Below are positions 42,613-50,957 of a stretch of DNA of 64,000 bases, piece after piece. Numbering within the stretch: position 1 is the stretch's first letter; each line of letters opens with the position of its first letter. The DNA lies in the NCBI RefSeq assembly GCF_014694315.1, contig NZ_JAAOXD010000007.1, positions 480,082-544,081 on the forward strand, read 5' to 3'. A program made the translations under genes and the position numbers. The notes beneath the pieces were generated by a model. The model searched no databases, was not told the origin of the DNA, and saw nothing but the letters and a program-made list of their open reading frames with translations. The DNA comes from Arthrobacter ipis (GTDB lineage: Bacteria > Actinomycetota > Actinomycetes > Actinomycetales > Micrococcaceae).

Positions 42613-43334
42613 CCGCCCAAAACCTCGAGGGTCCGCTTGCCCACACGGCGCAGCTTGGCTTCCCGGTACCCGGAGAAGGGGCGCAGGAGGAAGTTCCAGA
42701 TCTTCGCGCCGTCTTTGAGGAAGAAGAAAAGGATCACCACCATGAGGCTCGCGCCGGCCAGGAACTCCGTCACCACCGACAGGCCGGTGATGGCACCTGA
42801 CCGCACCTGGCTGCTCGTGGCGAACTGGACGGCGCCATCCCGGGCCTGGTTCAGCTGCTCGCGGTCAACGGGGACCGGGCCGGAGAGGAGGAAGCTTTCG
42901 AGTTCGTTGAGCCCCTCGGAAGCCTGCTGGACCAGCTCACCCCACTGGCTGCGGACGGAGAAGTAGATCACGGTGCCGACGCCGGCCAGCAGGAGCAGCA
43001 GGGCCGCGAATGCCACGGCCGTGGCGGCGCCGCCCGGCAGTCCCCGGCGCCGGAGCAGGTTGACGAACGGCCCGATGGCCGCGGCGAGGATCAGTGCGAT
43101 CAGCACGGGAATGACCAGCAGCCTGACCTGCAGGAGTGCGTACACGGAGACGGCTGCCACGGCAAGGACCAGCAGGACCTGGGCGCACCGGATCCCCACC
43201 CTGCCGAGGTTGTCGGACCACAGTCCGCCGGGCGGTTTGTCGTCCGGCTGCCCGGGTGCCTTATGCCGCAGGAGCGGACCGGACGCGAGCTCTTGGGGTG
43301 GATCTTGCTCGGACAGTGGCGCTGTTCGGGCCAT
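42210..43334 (-). CDS. AI-2E family transporter (UPF0118), apparently with altered C-terminus
   Basis: A 374-residue membrane protein of the AI-2E/PerM family: a paired N-terminal helix set (VLLVLAVAAVSVYALLQVRLLVIPVLIALILAA), a central periplasmic-type segment, ILFFFLKDG and a C-terminal helix group ending TAGTILAGIIGAVLSVP. Usually a further 20-40 residues follow; here the sequence becomes PPAPAVPAPALAG and stops. This end meets the broken end of the convergent nuclease gene, suggesting a deletion joined them. The ATG at 43334 has AGGAG. Substrate unknown despite the family name. Confidence 0.82.
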   Translation of the reverse strand: MARTAPLSEQDPPQELASGPLLRHKAPGQPDDKPPGGLWSDNLGRVGIRCAQVLLVLAVAAVSVYALLQVRLLVIPVLIALILAAAIGPFVNLLRRRGLPGGAATAVAFAALLLLLAGVGTVIYFSVRSQWGELVQQASEGLNELESFLLSGPVPVDREQLNQARDGAVQFATSSQVRSGAITGLSVVTEFLAGASLMVVILFFFLKDGAKIWNFLLRPFSGYREAKLRRVGKRTLEVLGGYVRGTAIVALVDTVAIGAALLIMQVPLAIPLAIIVFIGAFVPLVGATVAGILAALVALVASGPVVALVVVAVVIAVNQLEGDLLQPVVMSKSLQLHALVILMALTAGTILAGIIGAVLSVPPAPAVPAPALAG

Positions 43335-43416
43335 CGGAACTCCTACTCATCAGGCCAATCAGTCGACTGGATTGATTAGTAAGCCTACTGATGTTTGCTG
43401 TTGAGGCGAAGGGCCG

Positions 43417-44097
43417 TTACTCCCGCAGCCACTCCGCGCAGGAGTTGAGGTTCCGGTGCACGCTGGCCACGGCCGCCTCACAGTCGTGCGCTTCGATGGC
43501 ATCCACGAGCTCACCGTGGCCCGCCCGCGGCAGCCCGTTGAAACCGGGGCGCCGGTGCTGCTTCAGCAGGTCGGCGTGGAACACGTCGCCGAAGCTGACA
43601 TAGAGCTCATGCAGGAGGGGATTGCCGGAGGCCTGTGCCACCCGCTCGTGGAAGCCCCAGTCCGCGCGGGCCCAGCGCGCGAACTCCTCGGCCCGCCAGG
43701 CCTCCTCACCCTCAGTGAGCAGCACGCGCATGGCGGCGACGTCGTCGGCCGTTGCATGCCGGGCGGCGAGGCGTGCCGCCTGCGTGTCCAGCCCCACGCG
43801 GACCTCGAGGACGTGCTCGTCCGTGTGTTCCTGGTACAGCCGGCGCGCGGCCCCCGAGATTTCGCTGGTGGCACGGACGTACGTCCCGTCGCCGCGGCGG
43901 ACCTCGAGCATCCCGCTGTGGGCCAGCGCCTTGACCGCCTCCCGGAGCGTCCCGCGCGACACGCCCAGTCCGGTCATGAGCTCGGTTTCGGACGGGATGC
44001 GCTGCTGCAGCGGCCACTCACCCGTCTGGATCATTTCGCGGAGTTTGGCGGTGACTTCCTCCGCCAGCGGCGGGCGGTGCGACGTGCTCAGGGTCAT
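43417..44097 (-). CDS. FadR/GntR-family regulator (FCD)
   Basis: A 226-residue regulator. HTH: RIPSETELMTGLGVSRGTLREAVKALAHSGMLEVRRGDGTYVR; FCD domain: RADWGFHERVAQASGNPLLHELY, then GHGELVDAIEAHD and VHRNLN with metal-binding His. It starts 6 bases after the stop of the MFS gene, so both form an operon with a shared promoter carrying a GT-N3-AC palindrome. Confidence 0.87.
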   Translation of the reverse strand: MTLSTSHRPPLAEEVTAKLREMIQTGEWPLQQRIPSETELMTGLGVSRGTLREAVKALAHSGMLEVRRGDGTYVRATSEISGAARRLYQEHTDEHVLEVRVGLDTQAARLAARHATADDVAAMRVLLTEGEEAWRAEEFARWARADWGFHERVAQASGNPLLHELYVSFGDVFHADLLKQHRRPGFNGLPRAGHGELVDAIEAHDCEAAVASVHRNLNSCAEWLRE

Positions 44098-44103
44098 GGC
44101 GTC

Positions 44104-45387
44104 CTATTCCTTCATTCCGGCAGGGTTGGCCCCGGCAGGGCCCGCACCCGCAGCGCCGCTGCCGGAGGCGCTTACTCCGCCGGCGCGGCGGCTGCTGAGC
44201 AGGTGGGCCACGACGATCTGCACCACGGCAACGACCAGGAGCAGCGCCAGCGGCAGCGTCCAGCTGCCCGTCGCGCTGTGCAGCAGGCCCATGCCGAACG
44301 GCCCGACGGTGGCCAGGAGATAGCCGCTGGACTGGGCCAGCGTGGACAGTGCCGTGGTCTCGGCGGTGCTCCGGCCGCTGCGGCTGATGATCACCATCAC
44401 CAGGGGGAAGATGCCCAGCCCGAAGCCCAGCAGCACCGCCGGGATGACGGCCAGCGACACGGGGAGGAAGAGGAGCGCGGCGATACCGGCCGTCATGGTG
44501 AGGGTGGCCAGGTAGACGGCGGGGCGCAGCATCCGCGGCCGGGACCCGATGGCGATCAGCATCATTCCGGCAGGTACGGAGACCAGTTGCATGACGCCGA
44601 ACATGAGGGCGCTGTCCGCCGCGCTGAGGCCCATGGTGGTGAGCATGTACGGGAACCAGCTGAGCAGCGCATAGGCCAGCAGCGCCTGCAAGGTGAAGAT
44701 ACCGGTGAGCAGCTGCCCGGTCTTGGTGCGCAGCAGCGGCCACGGGGAGATGTGGCCGGCTGTTTTCCGGGCAGTGTTGCGGTGGGCGTGCAGCGTGACG
44801 GGCAGGAAGCCGAGGAATGCCGACAGGGCGAGGACCCCGATGGTGCCCAGCCCGGCCGACGGCGACCCCAGCGCCTGCGAGAGCGGGACCACGATTACAG
44901 CCATGACGGTGGCGCCGCTGGTCATGGTCACCGTGTAGACGGCCGTCATGAGTGAGGTGCGGGCGGCGAAGTGCTCCCGGATGAAGGACGGCATGGACAC
45001 GTTGCAGACAGCAAGTCCGGACATCCCAACCACTGTGCCTGCCACCAGCATTCCGGTGGTGGGAATGCCCCGGAGCAGCAGCCCCCCTGCCAGCATGCCG
45101 AGCGAGAGCAGGATGGCTTTCTCGACGCCGAGTTTCCCGGTCAGCCACGACGTCGCGGCACCGGCCACTGCGAAGCACAGCGTGGGAATGGAGGGGATGA
45201 GCGAGGCGACCAGCGGCCCGTAGCCCAGCACCTGCTGCAGATCGTGCAGCAGCGCCGAGGCGCCAGTGATTCCGGCCCTCAGGTTCAGGCCGATGAGGAC
45301 CAGGGCAACAACGGCGGCGACGACAGCTGTGCGCGGCTTGGTTGAGTACTTGGCCGTGGTCGGGGCTGCTGAAGAAGTGGTCGCCAT
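44104..45387 (-). CDS. MFS transporter, CynX/NimT-like
   Basis: A 427-residue MFS protein with about 12 helices. LIGLNLRAGITGASALLHDLQQ, LIPSIPTLCFAVAGAATSWLTGKLG and a glycine/serine-rich cytoplasmic tail are CynX-like. Relatives carry cyanate, nitroimidazoles or other small polar compounds; the substrate here is not known. AAGGG precedes the ATG. It is followed by the FadR-type regulator, and its upstream region holds that regulator's likely operator. Confidence 0.82.
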   Translation of the reverse strand: MATTSSAAPTTAKYSTKPRTAVVAAVVALVLIGLNLRAGITGASALLHDLQQVLGYGPLVASLIPSIPTLCFAVAGAATSWLTGKLGVEKAILLSLGMLAGGLLLRGIPTTGMLVAGTVVGMSGLAVCNVSMPSFIREHFAARTSLMTAVYTVTMTSGATVMAVIVVPLSQALGSPSAGLGTIGVLALSAFLGFLPVTLHAHRNTARKTAGHISPWPLLRTKTGQLLTGIFTLQALLAYALLSWFPYMLTTMGLSAADSALMFGVMQLVSVPAGMMLIAIGSRPRMLRPAVYLATLTMTAGIAALLFLPVSLAVIPAVLLGFGLGIFPLVMVIISRSGRSTAETTALSTLAQSSGYLLATVGPFGMGLLHSATGSWTLPLALLLVVAVVQIVVAHLLSSRRAGGVSASGSGAAGAGPAGANPAGMKE

Positions 45388-45392
45388 CCCTT

Positions 45393-45414
45393 AACGTTAG
45401 ACGTTTGACGTTTG
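45393..45414. promoter_or_regulatory. Candidate FadR-type operator upstream of the CynX-like operon
   Basis: AACGTTAGACGTT (45393-45405) is an inverted repeat of 5-3-5 form with the GT-N3-AC core typical of FadR-subfamily sites. It overlaps a second, direct array ACGTTTGACGTTTGA. It lies a few bases upstream of the start codon, over the likely leader. Confidence 0.55.
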
Positions 45415-45527
45415 ATGTCTCGAGTTTTGTGGGGAAACTCTCGCGGGCCGTTCCGGCCCGGCATAGACTCAGGCCAGCAGGCGCGTAACGCGCAGGGACC
45501 GGCAAGGGGAAAGGACGCCGTCCGGCC

Positions 45528-47210
45528 ATGACCGCCGAAGGCCTTGAAACGGAGAAGAAGTACGACGTCGACGCCGGCACCGAGCTGCCCGACCTCGCCG
45601 CCATCCCCGGTGTGGGCCGCGTGGGCGAGCCGCACGACGCTGAACTGGAAGCCGTCTACTTCGACACGGAGGATCTGCTTCTCGCCTCCCGCCGCATCAC
45701 GCTGCGGCGCAGGAGCGGCGGTGCCGACGCCGGCTGGCATGTAAAGCTGCCGCCAGGGCCGACCCCTGGCACCGGACCGGCACCGGAAGCGGAACCGGAA
45801 GCCCGCCGGGAGATCCACGCCCCGCTGGGCCAGGCCGACGTTGTTCCGGGGAAACTGCTTGCCCACCTGCACGCCTACCTCCGCGGATCGGATCCCGTGC
45901 CCGTAGCCCGCCTTAGCACACGGCGCACCACACTTGCCCTGTACGGGGACGACGGCGTGCACCTGGCCGACTTCGCCGACGACACCGTGGACGCCAAGCT
46001 TCTTCAGGGCGCGGACCAGAAGCCGGCAGGTGAGTCCGCCGGCCGGGAGCAGCAGTGGCGCGAATGGGAACTCGAGCTGGTCCACGGCCAGCCGGAGGTG
46101 TTCAAGGCAGCCGCAGCGGTCTTGTCCGCGGCAGGTGCCCGGCCGTCAGCGCACGAGTCCAAGCTAAGGCGCGCACTTGGCGAGGCGGCGCCGAAAGCTC
46201 AAGTGCATGAAATTGCTGGTACTGCTCAAGCTGACGGCACGGTGTCGGCTGAAGGCGGCGTAAAGCAGCCCGGCGGCAGGAAACCGGGCAAGAAGTGGCC
46301 GGCGTCCGCCGTCGTCACCGCGTACCTGGACGGGCAGATCAACGAAATCCTGGCCAACGACCCCCGGGTGCGGCTGGAGGAGCCGGACGCGGTGCATGCG
46401 ATGCGCTCGGCCACGCGCCGTGTGCGGTCTTCCCTCGCGGTCTACCGGAAGCTCTACGGCGGGGGAGCGGTGGGCAGGCTGCGCGACGAGCTCAAGTGGC
46501 TGGGCCGGATCCTTGGCACGCCGCGTGACGCTGAAGTCATGCTGGACCGGCTGCGGGCCCGTGCCGGGAAGCTCCCGCCGGGGGAAGCGGCCGACGACGT
46601 GAAGCGGCGCATTGAGCGGGAACTGGTCATCAGGCTGGAGGCCGGTTACCGCAAGACACACGAGGTGCTCCTGACCGACCGTTACTTCCGCCTCCTCGAC
46701 GACCTCGAAGACTTCCGTGACCACCCGCCCGCCCGCCCGGCCGCTGCGGCACCAGCACGCAAGGCCGCCCGCAGGCTGGTGGGCAGATCGGCAAGACGGC
46801 TGCGCCGCGCCCACAAGGCGGCTCTGCGGGTCAAAGACGACGCCGGCGAAAAGCCCGGGATGGAGCTCAAAGACGCTACCGGGCACGAAACCGCGCTGCA
46901 TCAGGTGCGGAAGGACGCCAAGCGGTTGCGGCATGCCGCCGAGACCGTTGATCCCGTCTTCGGCAAGCGCGCGGCGAAGCTCGCTAAGGCCGCGCACAAA
47001 CAGCAGAAGATCCTTGGCGACCACCACGACAGTGTCATGGCGCGGATCTTCCTGGGAAAGCTCGCCGGCGGCCCGGACCTGCCGGAACCCGTGGTGGCGG
47101 CCTACGGCTCACTCCTGAAGCGGGAGCAGAAGAGCGCCGCCAAGGCCGAAGCCAAGTACCGCAAGGCGCACCGGAAGTCCCGGAAGCTGGTCCGGCGCGG
47201 AGTGGGATAG
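45528..47210 (+). CDS. CYTH and CHAD domain protein
   Basis: A 560-residue protein. The CYTH (triphosphate tunnel) domain is N-terminal: ETEKKYDVD with the EExEK-like acidic/Lys motif, VYFDTEDLLLASRRITLRRRSGG, WHVKLPPGP. After a linker rich in Lys/Gly, the CHAD helical domain has VHAMRSATRRVRSSLAVYRKL, LGRILGTPRDAEVMLDRLRAR and LHQVRKDAKRLRHAAE with conserved His/Arg/Lys that bind polyphosphate. It may hydrolyse triphosphate or polyphosphate or target phosphate granules. It is followed after 9 bases by the phosphotransferase-like gene. Confidence 0.9.
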   Translation: MTAEGLETEKKYDVDAGTELPDLAAIPGVGRVGEPHDAELEAVYFDTEDLLLASRRITLRRRSGGADAGWHVKLPPGPTPGTGPAPEAEPEARREIHAPLGQADVVPGKLLAHLHAYLRGSDPVPVARLSTRRTTLALYGDDGVHLADFADDTVDAKLLQGADQKPAGESAGREQQWREWELELVHGQPEVFKAAAAVLSAAGARPSAHESKLRRALGEAAPKAQVHEIAGTAQADGTVSAEGGVKQPGGRKPGKKWPASAVVTAYLDGQINEILANDPRVRLEEPDAVHAMRSATRRVRSSLAVYRKLYGGGAVGRLRDELKWLGRILGTPRDAEVMLDRLRARAGKLPPGEAADDVKRRIERELVIRLEAGYRKTHEVLLTDRYFRLLDDLEDFRDHPPARPAAAAPARKAARRLVGRSARRLRRAHKAALRVKDDAGEKPGMELKDATGHETALHQVRKDAKRLRHAAETVDPVFGKRAAKLAKAAHKQQKILGDHHDSVMARIFLGKLAGGPDLPEPVVAAYGSLLKREQKSAAKAEAKYRKAHRKSRKLVRRGVG

Positions 47211-47219
47211 CGGCGGCCG

Positions 47220-49934
47220 GTGGCTGAACAGGCAGAGCAGCGCGCGCCACGCCCGGCGGGGACTGTCATCAGTTTGGCCCGCGTGGATGCGGACATGGTG
47301 CCTGAGGTGGGCGGCAAGGCTGCCAACCTCGGTGTCCTTCTGAGCGCCGGAATGCCGGTCCCGCCCGGCTTCTGCGTTACCACCGCGGCCTATGGGCGGG
47401 TGGCGGCCGCGGCAGGAGTGCAACCTTCCGAGCCGGCGGAGCAGATCCGGGGCAGGCTGGCGTCGGCTCCCCTGCCCGAGGACATTACCGAAGCGATCCT
47501 TACGGCCTACGCCGGCCTGGGCGAGGACACCCCGGTGGCCGTGCGCTCCTCTGCCACCGCCGAGGATCTCCCCGAAGCCAGCTTCGCCGGCCAGCTTGAC
47601 ACATACCTCAATGTCGTCGGTCCCGACCTGCTGCTGGATGCAATCCGCCGCTGCTGGGCCTCCCTATGGACCGACCGGGCAGTGGCCTACCGGGCAGACC
47701 ACGGAATCGGTCAGCACTCGATCAGCATCGCCGTCGTTGTTCAGGAAATGGTCGACGCCGACGTGGCCGGCGTGATGTTCACGGCAAACCCGCTGACCGG
47801 CCGGAGGCGGGAAATCGTCATCGACGCAGCGCCCGGACTCGGCGAGGCGCTGGTCAGCGGGGCTGTGAACCCGGACCAGTTCACGGTTGACGCGGCCACC
47901 GGAGAGATTCTCCAGCGGAGCCTGGGTGACAAACGCACCGAAATCCGGCCGGCCCCCGGCGGCGGGACACGGCTGTTGCGCCGGCAGGACCGTGACCGGC
48001 AGGACGGTGGCCGGCAGGACGGCCGGCGGGCGTGCCTGACGGATGAGCAGGTCCGCTCCCTGGCCAGGATCGGGACGCTTGCAGAAGAACTTTACGGTGA
48101 GCCGCAGGATCTGGAGTGGGCCATCGCGCCGGACGGCGGGATCCGGGTGGTGCAATCCCGTCCGATCACCACACTGTTTCCCCTGCCCGAGCCTGACAAC
48201 CACGACGGCGGCGCCCGCGCCTACCTGTGCGCCAGCCTGCTGCAGGGGCTGACCCGGCCGCTGACCCCCATGGGCCTGGCATCCTTCGCCCTGATGAGCG
48301 ACAGCTCCCGGCCGGCAGGCAACGGACCGGCTGCTTACCGTTCCGCCCAGATAGGGATGCGCATGTTTGTGGATGTCACGTCCCTGCTGCGGAGCAAGGG
48401 CGGGAGGCGCGGCCTGCTGAGGGCCATGAAAGTGGCCGATGCCAGGTCTGTGGATGTACTGGCCTATCTGGGGGCCGACCCCCGCTTCGCCCTCACCAGG
48501 GCACCGAAGCTGGGGTCGCTGAAGTCGGGGCTCCGGGCCGCGCCGCCCTTTGGCCTGCTTCGGCAGGTCCTGCGCGCGCTGGTCAATCCCGTCGCCGCGC
48601 TGGAGCGGGTAAGCGCAGCGGACCATGAGCTGGACCGGATGCTGGTGTTGCCGGAGCCGGTCTCCGGCGCCCGGCGCCTGGATTTCGTGGAACGCCTCCT
48701 CACCAAGGAGATCACGCCCGCCGTGATGCGGGTACTGCCGCCGGCGGCCGCCGGGTATGTCTGGCTGGGTCTGGGCCGGCTGCTGCTGGGCCGGCTTGCG
48801 CCGGGCGGCGAGCTGCAGGCCGTACTGCGCGGCTTGCCGCACAATGTGACCACAGAGATGGATCTGGAGCTCTGGCGGACCGCCTCCTCAATCCGGGACG
48901 ACCCGGAGTCGGTTCGCGCACTGACCGCGGAAGAGCCCCGGGTACTTGCAGGCCGCTACGCGGACGGAACGTTGCCTGCCGCCTGCCAGGCCGCGCTGCG
49001 TGCCTTCCTCGCCAGGTACGGACACCGCGCCGTGGCAGAAATTGACCTCGGCGTTCCCCGCTGGGGTGAGGACCCGGCCCACATCATCAACGCCCTGGCC
49101 AACTACCTGAAGCTGGCGGATCCGGAACTCGCACCGGACCGGGTCTTCCGGCGGGCTGCAGAAAACGCCGAAGCCAAGGCGGCCGAGCTGGCCGCCCGGG
49201 CCGCCCGGTCCAGGGGCAGGCTGTTCGGCAAGCTCGTTGCCCACAGCCTGCGGCGCGCACGGGCAACCGCCGGCATGCGCGAGTACCCCAAGTTCCGGCT
49301 CATTGTGGCGTTCGCCGTCCTCCGCCGCCAGCTCCAGCTGGTGGGCGAGGAACTCGCGGACGCTGGCCGGATCCAGGTACCGGACGACGTCTTCTTCCTG
49401 GACCTCACTGAAGCCCGCGTGGGTCTGCGCGGCGCGGACCTTCGCGGACCCGTCGCCGAACGCCGCCAGAGCTACCAACGCGAAATGCGGCGCCGGCGCA
49501 TCCCCCGCCTGCTGCTGTCCGATGGCACCGACGTGGAGGCAGCCATGGCCGCGACCCAGGCGGCGTCGTCCGCCGGCGGTCGGCTGCAGCCGGGAACCCT
49601 GGCCGGGGCGCCGGCCTCGGCCGGCACCGTCACCGGCAAAGCCAGGGTCATCCTCGACCCGGCTGGGGCGCACCTGGAGCCGGGCGAAATCCTCGTCGCC
49701 CCGTCCACGGACCCGGGGTGGACGCCGCTGTTCATGACCGCCGGGGCACTGGTCATGGAAATGGGCGGACCCATCTCCCACGGAGCGGTGGTGGCCCGCG
49801 AATATGGGATTCCCGCCGTCGTCGGTGTCTTTGAAGCGACCACGCGGATCCGAACCGGGGACACCGTCACCGTGGACGGGGCGGCAGGAACGGTTGTGCT
49901 TGACCTCTCCTGCGCTTCGGATGGCGGCCGGTAG
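47220..49934 (+). CDS. PEP-utilising phosphotransferase related to rifampicin phosphotransferase (Rph)
   Basis: A 904-residue protein. The N-terminal PPDK/ATP-binding domain has VGGKAANLGVLLSAGMPVPPGF, VAVRSSATAEDLPEASFAGQLDT and GVMFTANPLTGRR. A large middle domain aligns with the rifamycin-binding region of Rph (AYLCASLLQGLTRPLTPMG). The C-terminal swivelling domain has PSTDPGWTPLFMTAGALVMEMGG and GGPISHGAVVAREYGIPAVVGV with the phosphohistidine at about 854. Rph inactivates rifamycins with ATP; identity as Rph rather than another PEP-synthase-like enzyme is an inference from order and length. The GTG lies 9 bases after the CYTH/CHAD stop. Three 15-bp tandem repeats occur at 47981-48025. 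Confidence 0.8.
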   Translation: MAEQAEQRAPRPAGTVISLARVDADMVPEVGGKAANLGVLLSAGMPVPPGFCVTTAAYGRVAAAAGVQPSEPAEQIRGRLASAPLPEDITEAILTAYAGLGEDTPVAVRSSATAEDLPEASFAGQLDTYLNVVGPDLLLDAIRRCWASLWTDRAVAYRADHGIGQHSISIAVVVQEMVDADVAGVMFTANPLTGRRREIVIDAAPGLGEALVSGAVNPDQFTVDAATGEILQRSLGDKRTEIRPAPGGGTRLLRRQDRDRQDGGRQDGRRACLTDEQVRSLARIGTLAEELYGEPQDLEWAIAPDGGIRVVQSRPITTLFPLPEPDNHDGGARAYLCASLLQGLTRPLTPMGLASFALMSDSSRPAGNGPAAYRSAQIGMRMFVDVTSLLRSKGGRRGLLRAMKVADARSVDVLAYLGADPRFALTRAPKLGSLKSGLRAAPPFGLLRQVLRALVNPVAALERVSAADHELDRMLVLPEPVSGARRLDFVERLLTKEITPAVMRVLPPAAAGYVWLGLGRLLLGRLAPGGELQAVLRGLPHNVTTEMDLELWRTASSIRDDPESVRALTAEEPRVLAGRYADGTLPAACQAALRAFLARYGHRAVAEIDLGVPRWGEDPAHIINALANYLKLADPELAPDRVFRRAAENAEAKAAELAARAARSRGRLFGKLVAHSLRRARATAGMREYPKFRLIVAFAVLRRQLQLVGEELADAGRIQVPDDVFFLDLTEARVGLRGADLRGPVAERRQSYQREMRRRRIPRLLLSDGTDVEAAMAATQAASSAGGRLQPGTLAGAPASAGTVTGKARVILDPAGAHLEPGEILVAPSTDPGWTPLFMTAGALVMEMGGPISHGAVVAREYGIPAVVGVFEATTRIRTGDTVTVDGAAGTVVLDLSCASDGGR

Positions 49935-49944
49935 GATCGCGTCC

Positions 49945-50223
49945 ATGAAATTCGTCGTGATGTACAGCCTGCGCGAGGGCGTCGACCGCTCGCGCGTTCT
50001 TGAGACTTTTCCCCGCCACAAGGCCTACTACGAGGAGTTCCGCGCCGGCGGCGGCGGGCTGGTTGCTCTCGGCCCGTTCCAGGCCCCTGATCCGGCCGGC
50101 TCATCGATGGGCATCTTCACGTCGCGCGAGGACGCCGAACGCTTCATCGCCGGAGACCCGTTCATCACCGAGGGGCTCGCGGAGCCGCGGATCCTCGACT
50201 GGAACGTCGTGCGGTTCGAGTAG
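49945..50223 (+). CDS. YciI-like family protein
   Basis: A 92-residue ferredoxin-fold YciI protein: MKFVVMYSLREGVDRSRVLETFPRHKAYYEEFRAGGGG, GPFQAPDPAGSSMGIFTSREDAERFIAGDPFITEGLAEPRILDWNVV. Dimeric, small; many are uncharacterised. The ATG lies 10 bases after the Rph-like stop with TAGGA, so it belongs to the same operon. Confidence 0.85.
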   Translation: MKFVVMYSLREGVDRSRVLETFPRHKAYYEEFRAGGGGLVALGPFQAPDPAGSSMGIFTSREDAERFIAGDPFITEGLAEPRILDWNVVRFE

Positions 50224-50257
50224 GCGCGTGAGCCAGGCGGCATAGGCAGGAGGGCAC

Positions 50258-50932
50258 GTGAGCACTTTCGTTCTTGTCCCGGGCGCCGGGGGAATGGGCT
50301 GGTACTGGCACCGGCTGGTCCCGGAGCTGGAACGGCTGGGGCACAAGGCCATTGCCGTGGATATCCGCGAGGACGATCCCGGCCTGGGACTGCAGGACTA
50401 CGCCGACATTGTGGTCGCGGCTGCCGGAGATCACCGCGATGTGGTCCTCGTGGGCCAGTCCCTGGGCGCCTTCACGGTCCCGGTTGTCGCGGCCCGGATG
50501 TTGGTAAAGCTCATTGTCCTGCTGAATCCGATGGTTCCTCTGCCGGGGGAGACCCCCGGTGAGTGGTGGGAGTCCACCGGTCAGCCACAGGCCCTGGAAC
50601 TCAATGACAGGCTGAACGGGCGCAGGGGTGGTTTTGATGAACGCGTGCACTTCCTGCACGACGTTCCCCCGGAGGTCATCGCCGCCGGCGCAGGCGCGCA
50701 GCGAGCCCCATCCGGCACGCCGTTCGGGCAGCCCTGCGAGATCGACCGCTGGCCCGACGTGCCCACCAGGGTCCTGGTCGGCCGCGATGACAGGTTCTTC
50801 CCTGTGGACTTTCAGCGGCGGGTGGTCCGGACCCGGCTGGGCCTGGGGATTGACGAAATCCCGGGCGGACACCTGGTTGCCCTGAGCGACCCGGGTGAGC
50901 TCGCCAGCCGGCTGGACGGCTACGCCCGCTGA
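50258..50932 (+). CDS. Alpha/beta-fold hydrolase
   Basis: A 224-residue hydrolase with the nucleophile elbow GQSLG (Ser68), an oxyanion segment VPGAGGMGWYWHRL, the acid in LVGRDDRFFP and the His in GGHLVALSDP. Esterase-like family; substrate unknown. The GTG at 50258 has AGGAGG. It follows the YciI gene closely and is probably co-transcribed. Confidence 0.85.
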   Translation: MSTFVLVPGAGGMGWYWHRLVPELERLGHKAIAVDIREDDPGLGLQDYADIVVAAAGDHRDVVLVGQSLGAFTVPVVAARMLVKLIVLLNPMVPLPGETPGEWWESTGQPQALELNDRLNGRRGGFDERVHFLHDVPPEVIAAGAGAQRAPSGTPFGQPCEIDRWPDVPTRVLVGRDDRFFPVDFQRRVVRTRLGLGIDEIPGGHLVALSDPGELASRLDGYAR

Positions 50933-50957
50933 CCCCGTGTCTTCGGGGTAGCCCGGC

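Noticed and set aside
43456..44955. 499-codon plus-strand frame opposite the FadR regulator and CynX-like transporter
   Set aside because: Antisense shadow with GHDQEE-rich composition typical of GC-rich complements.
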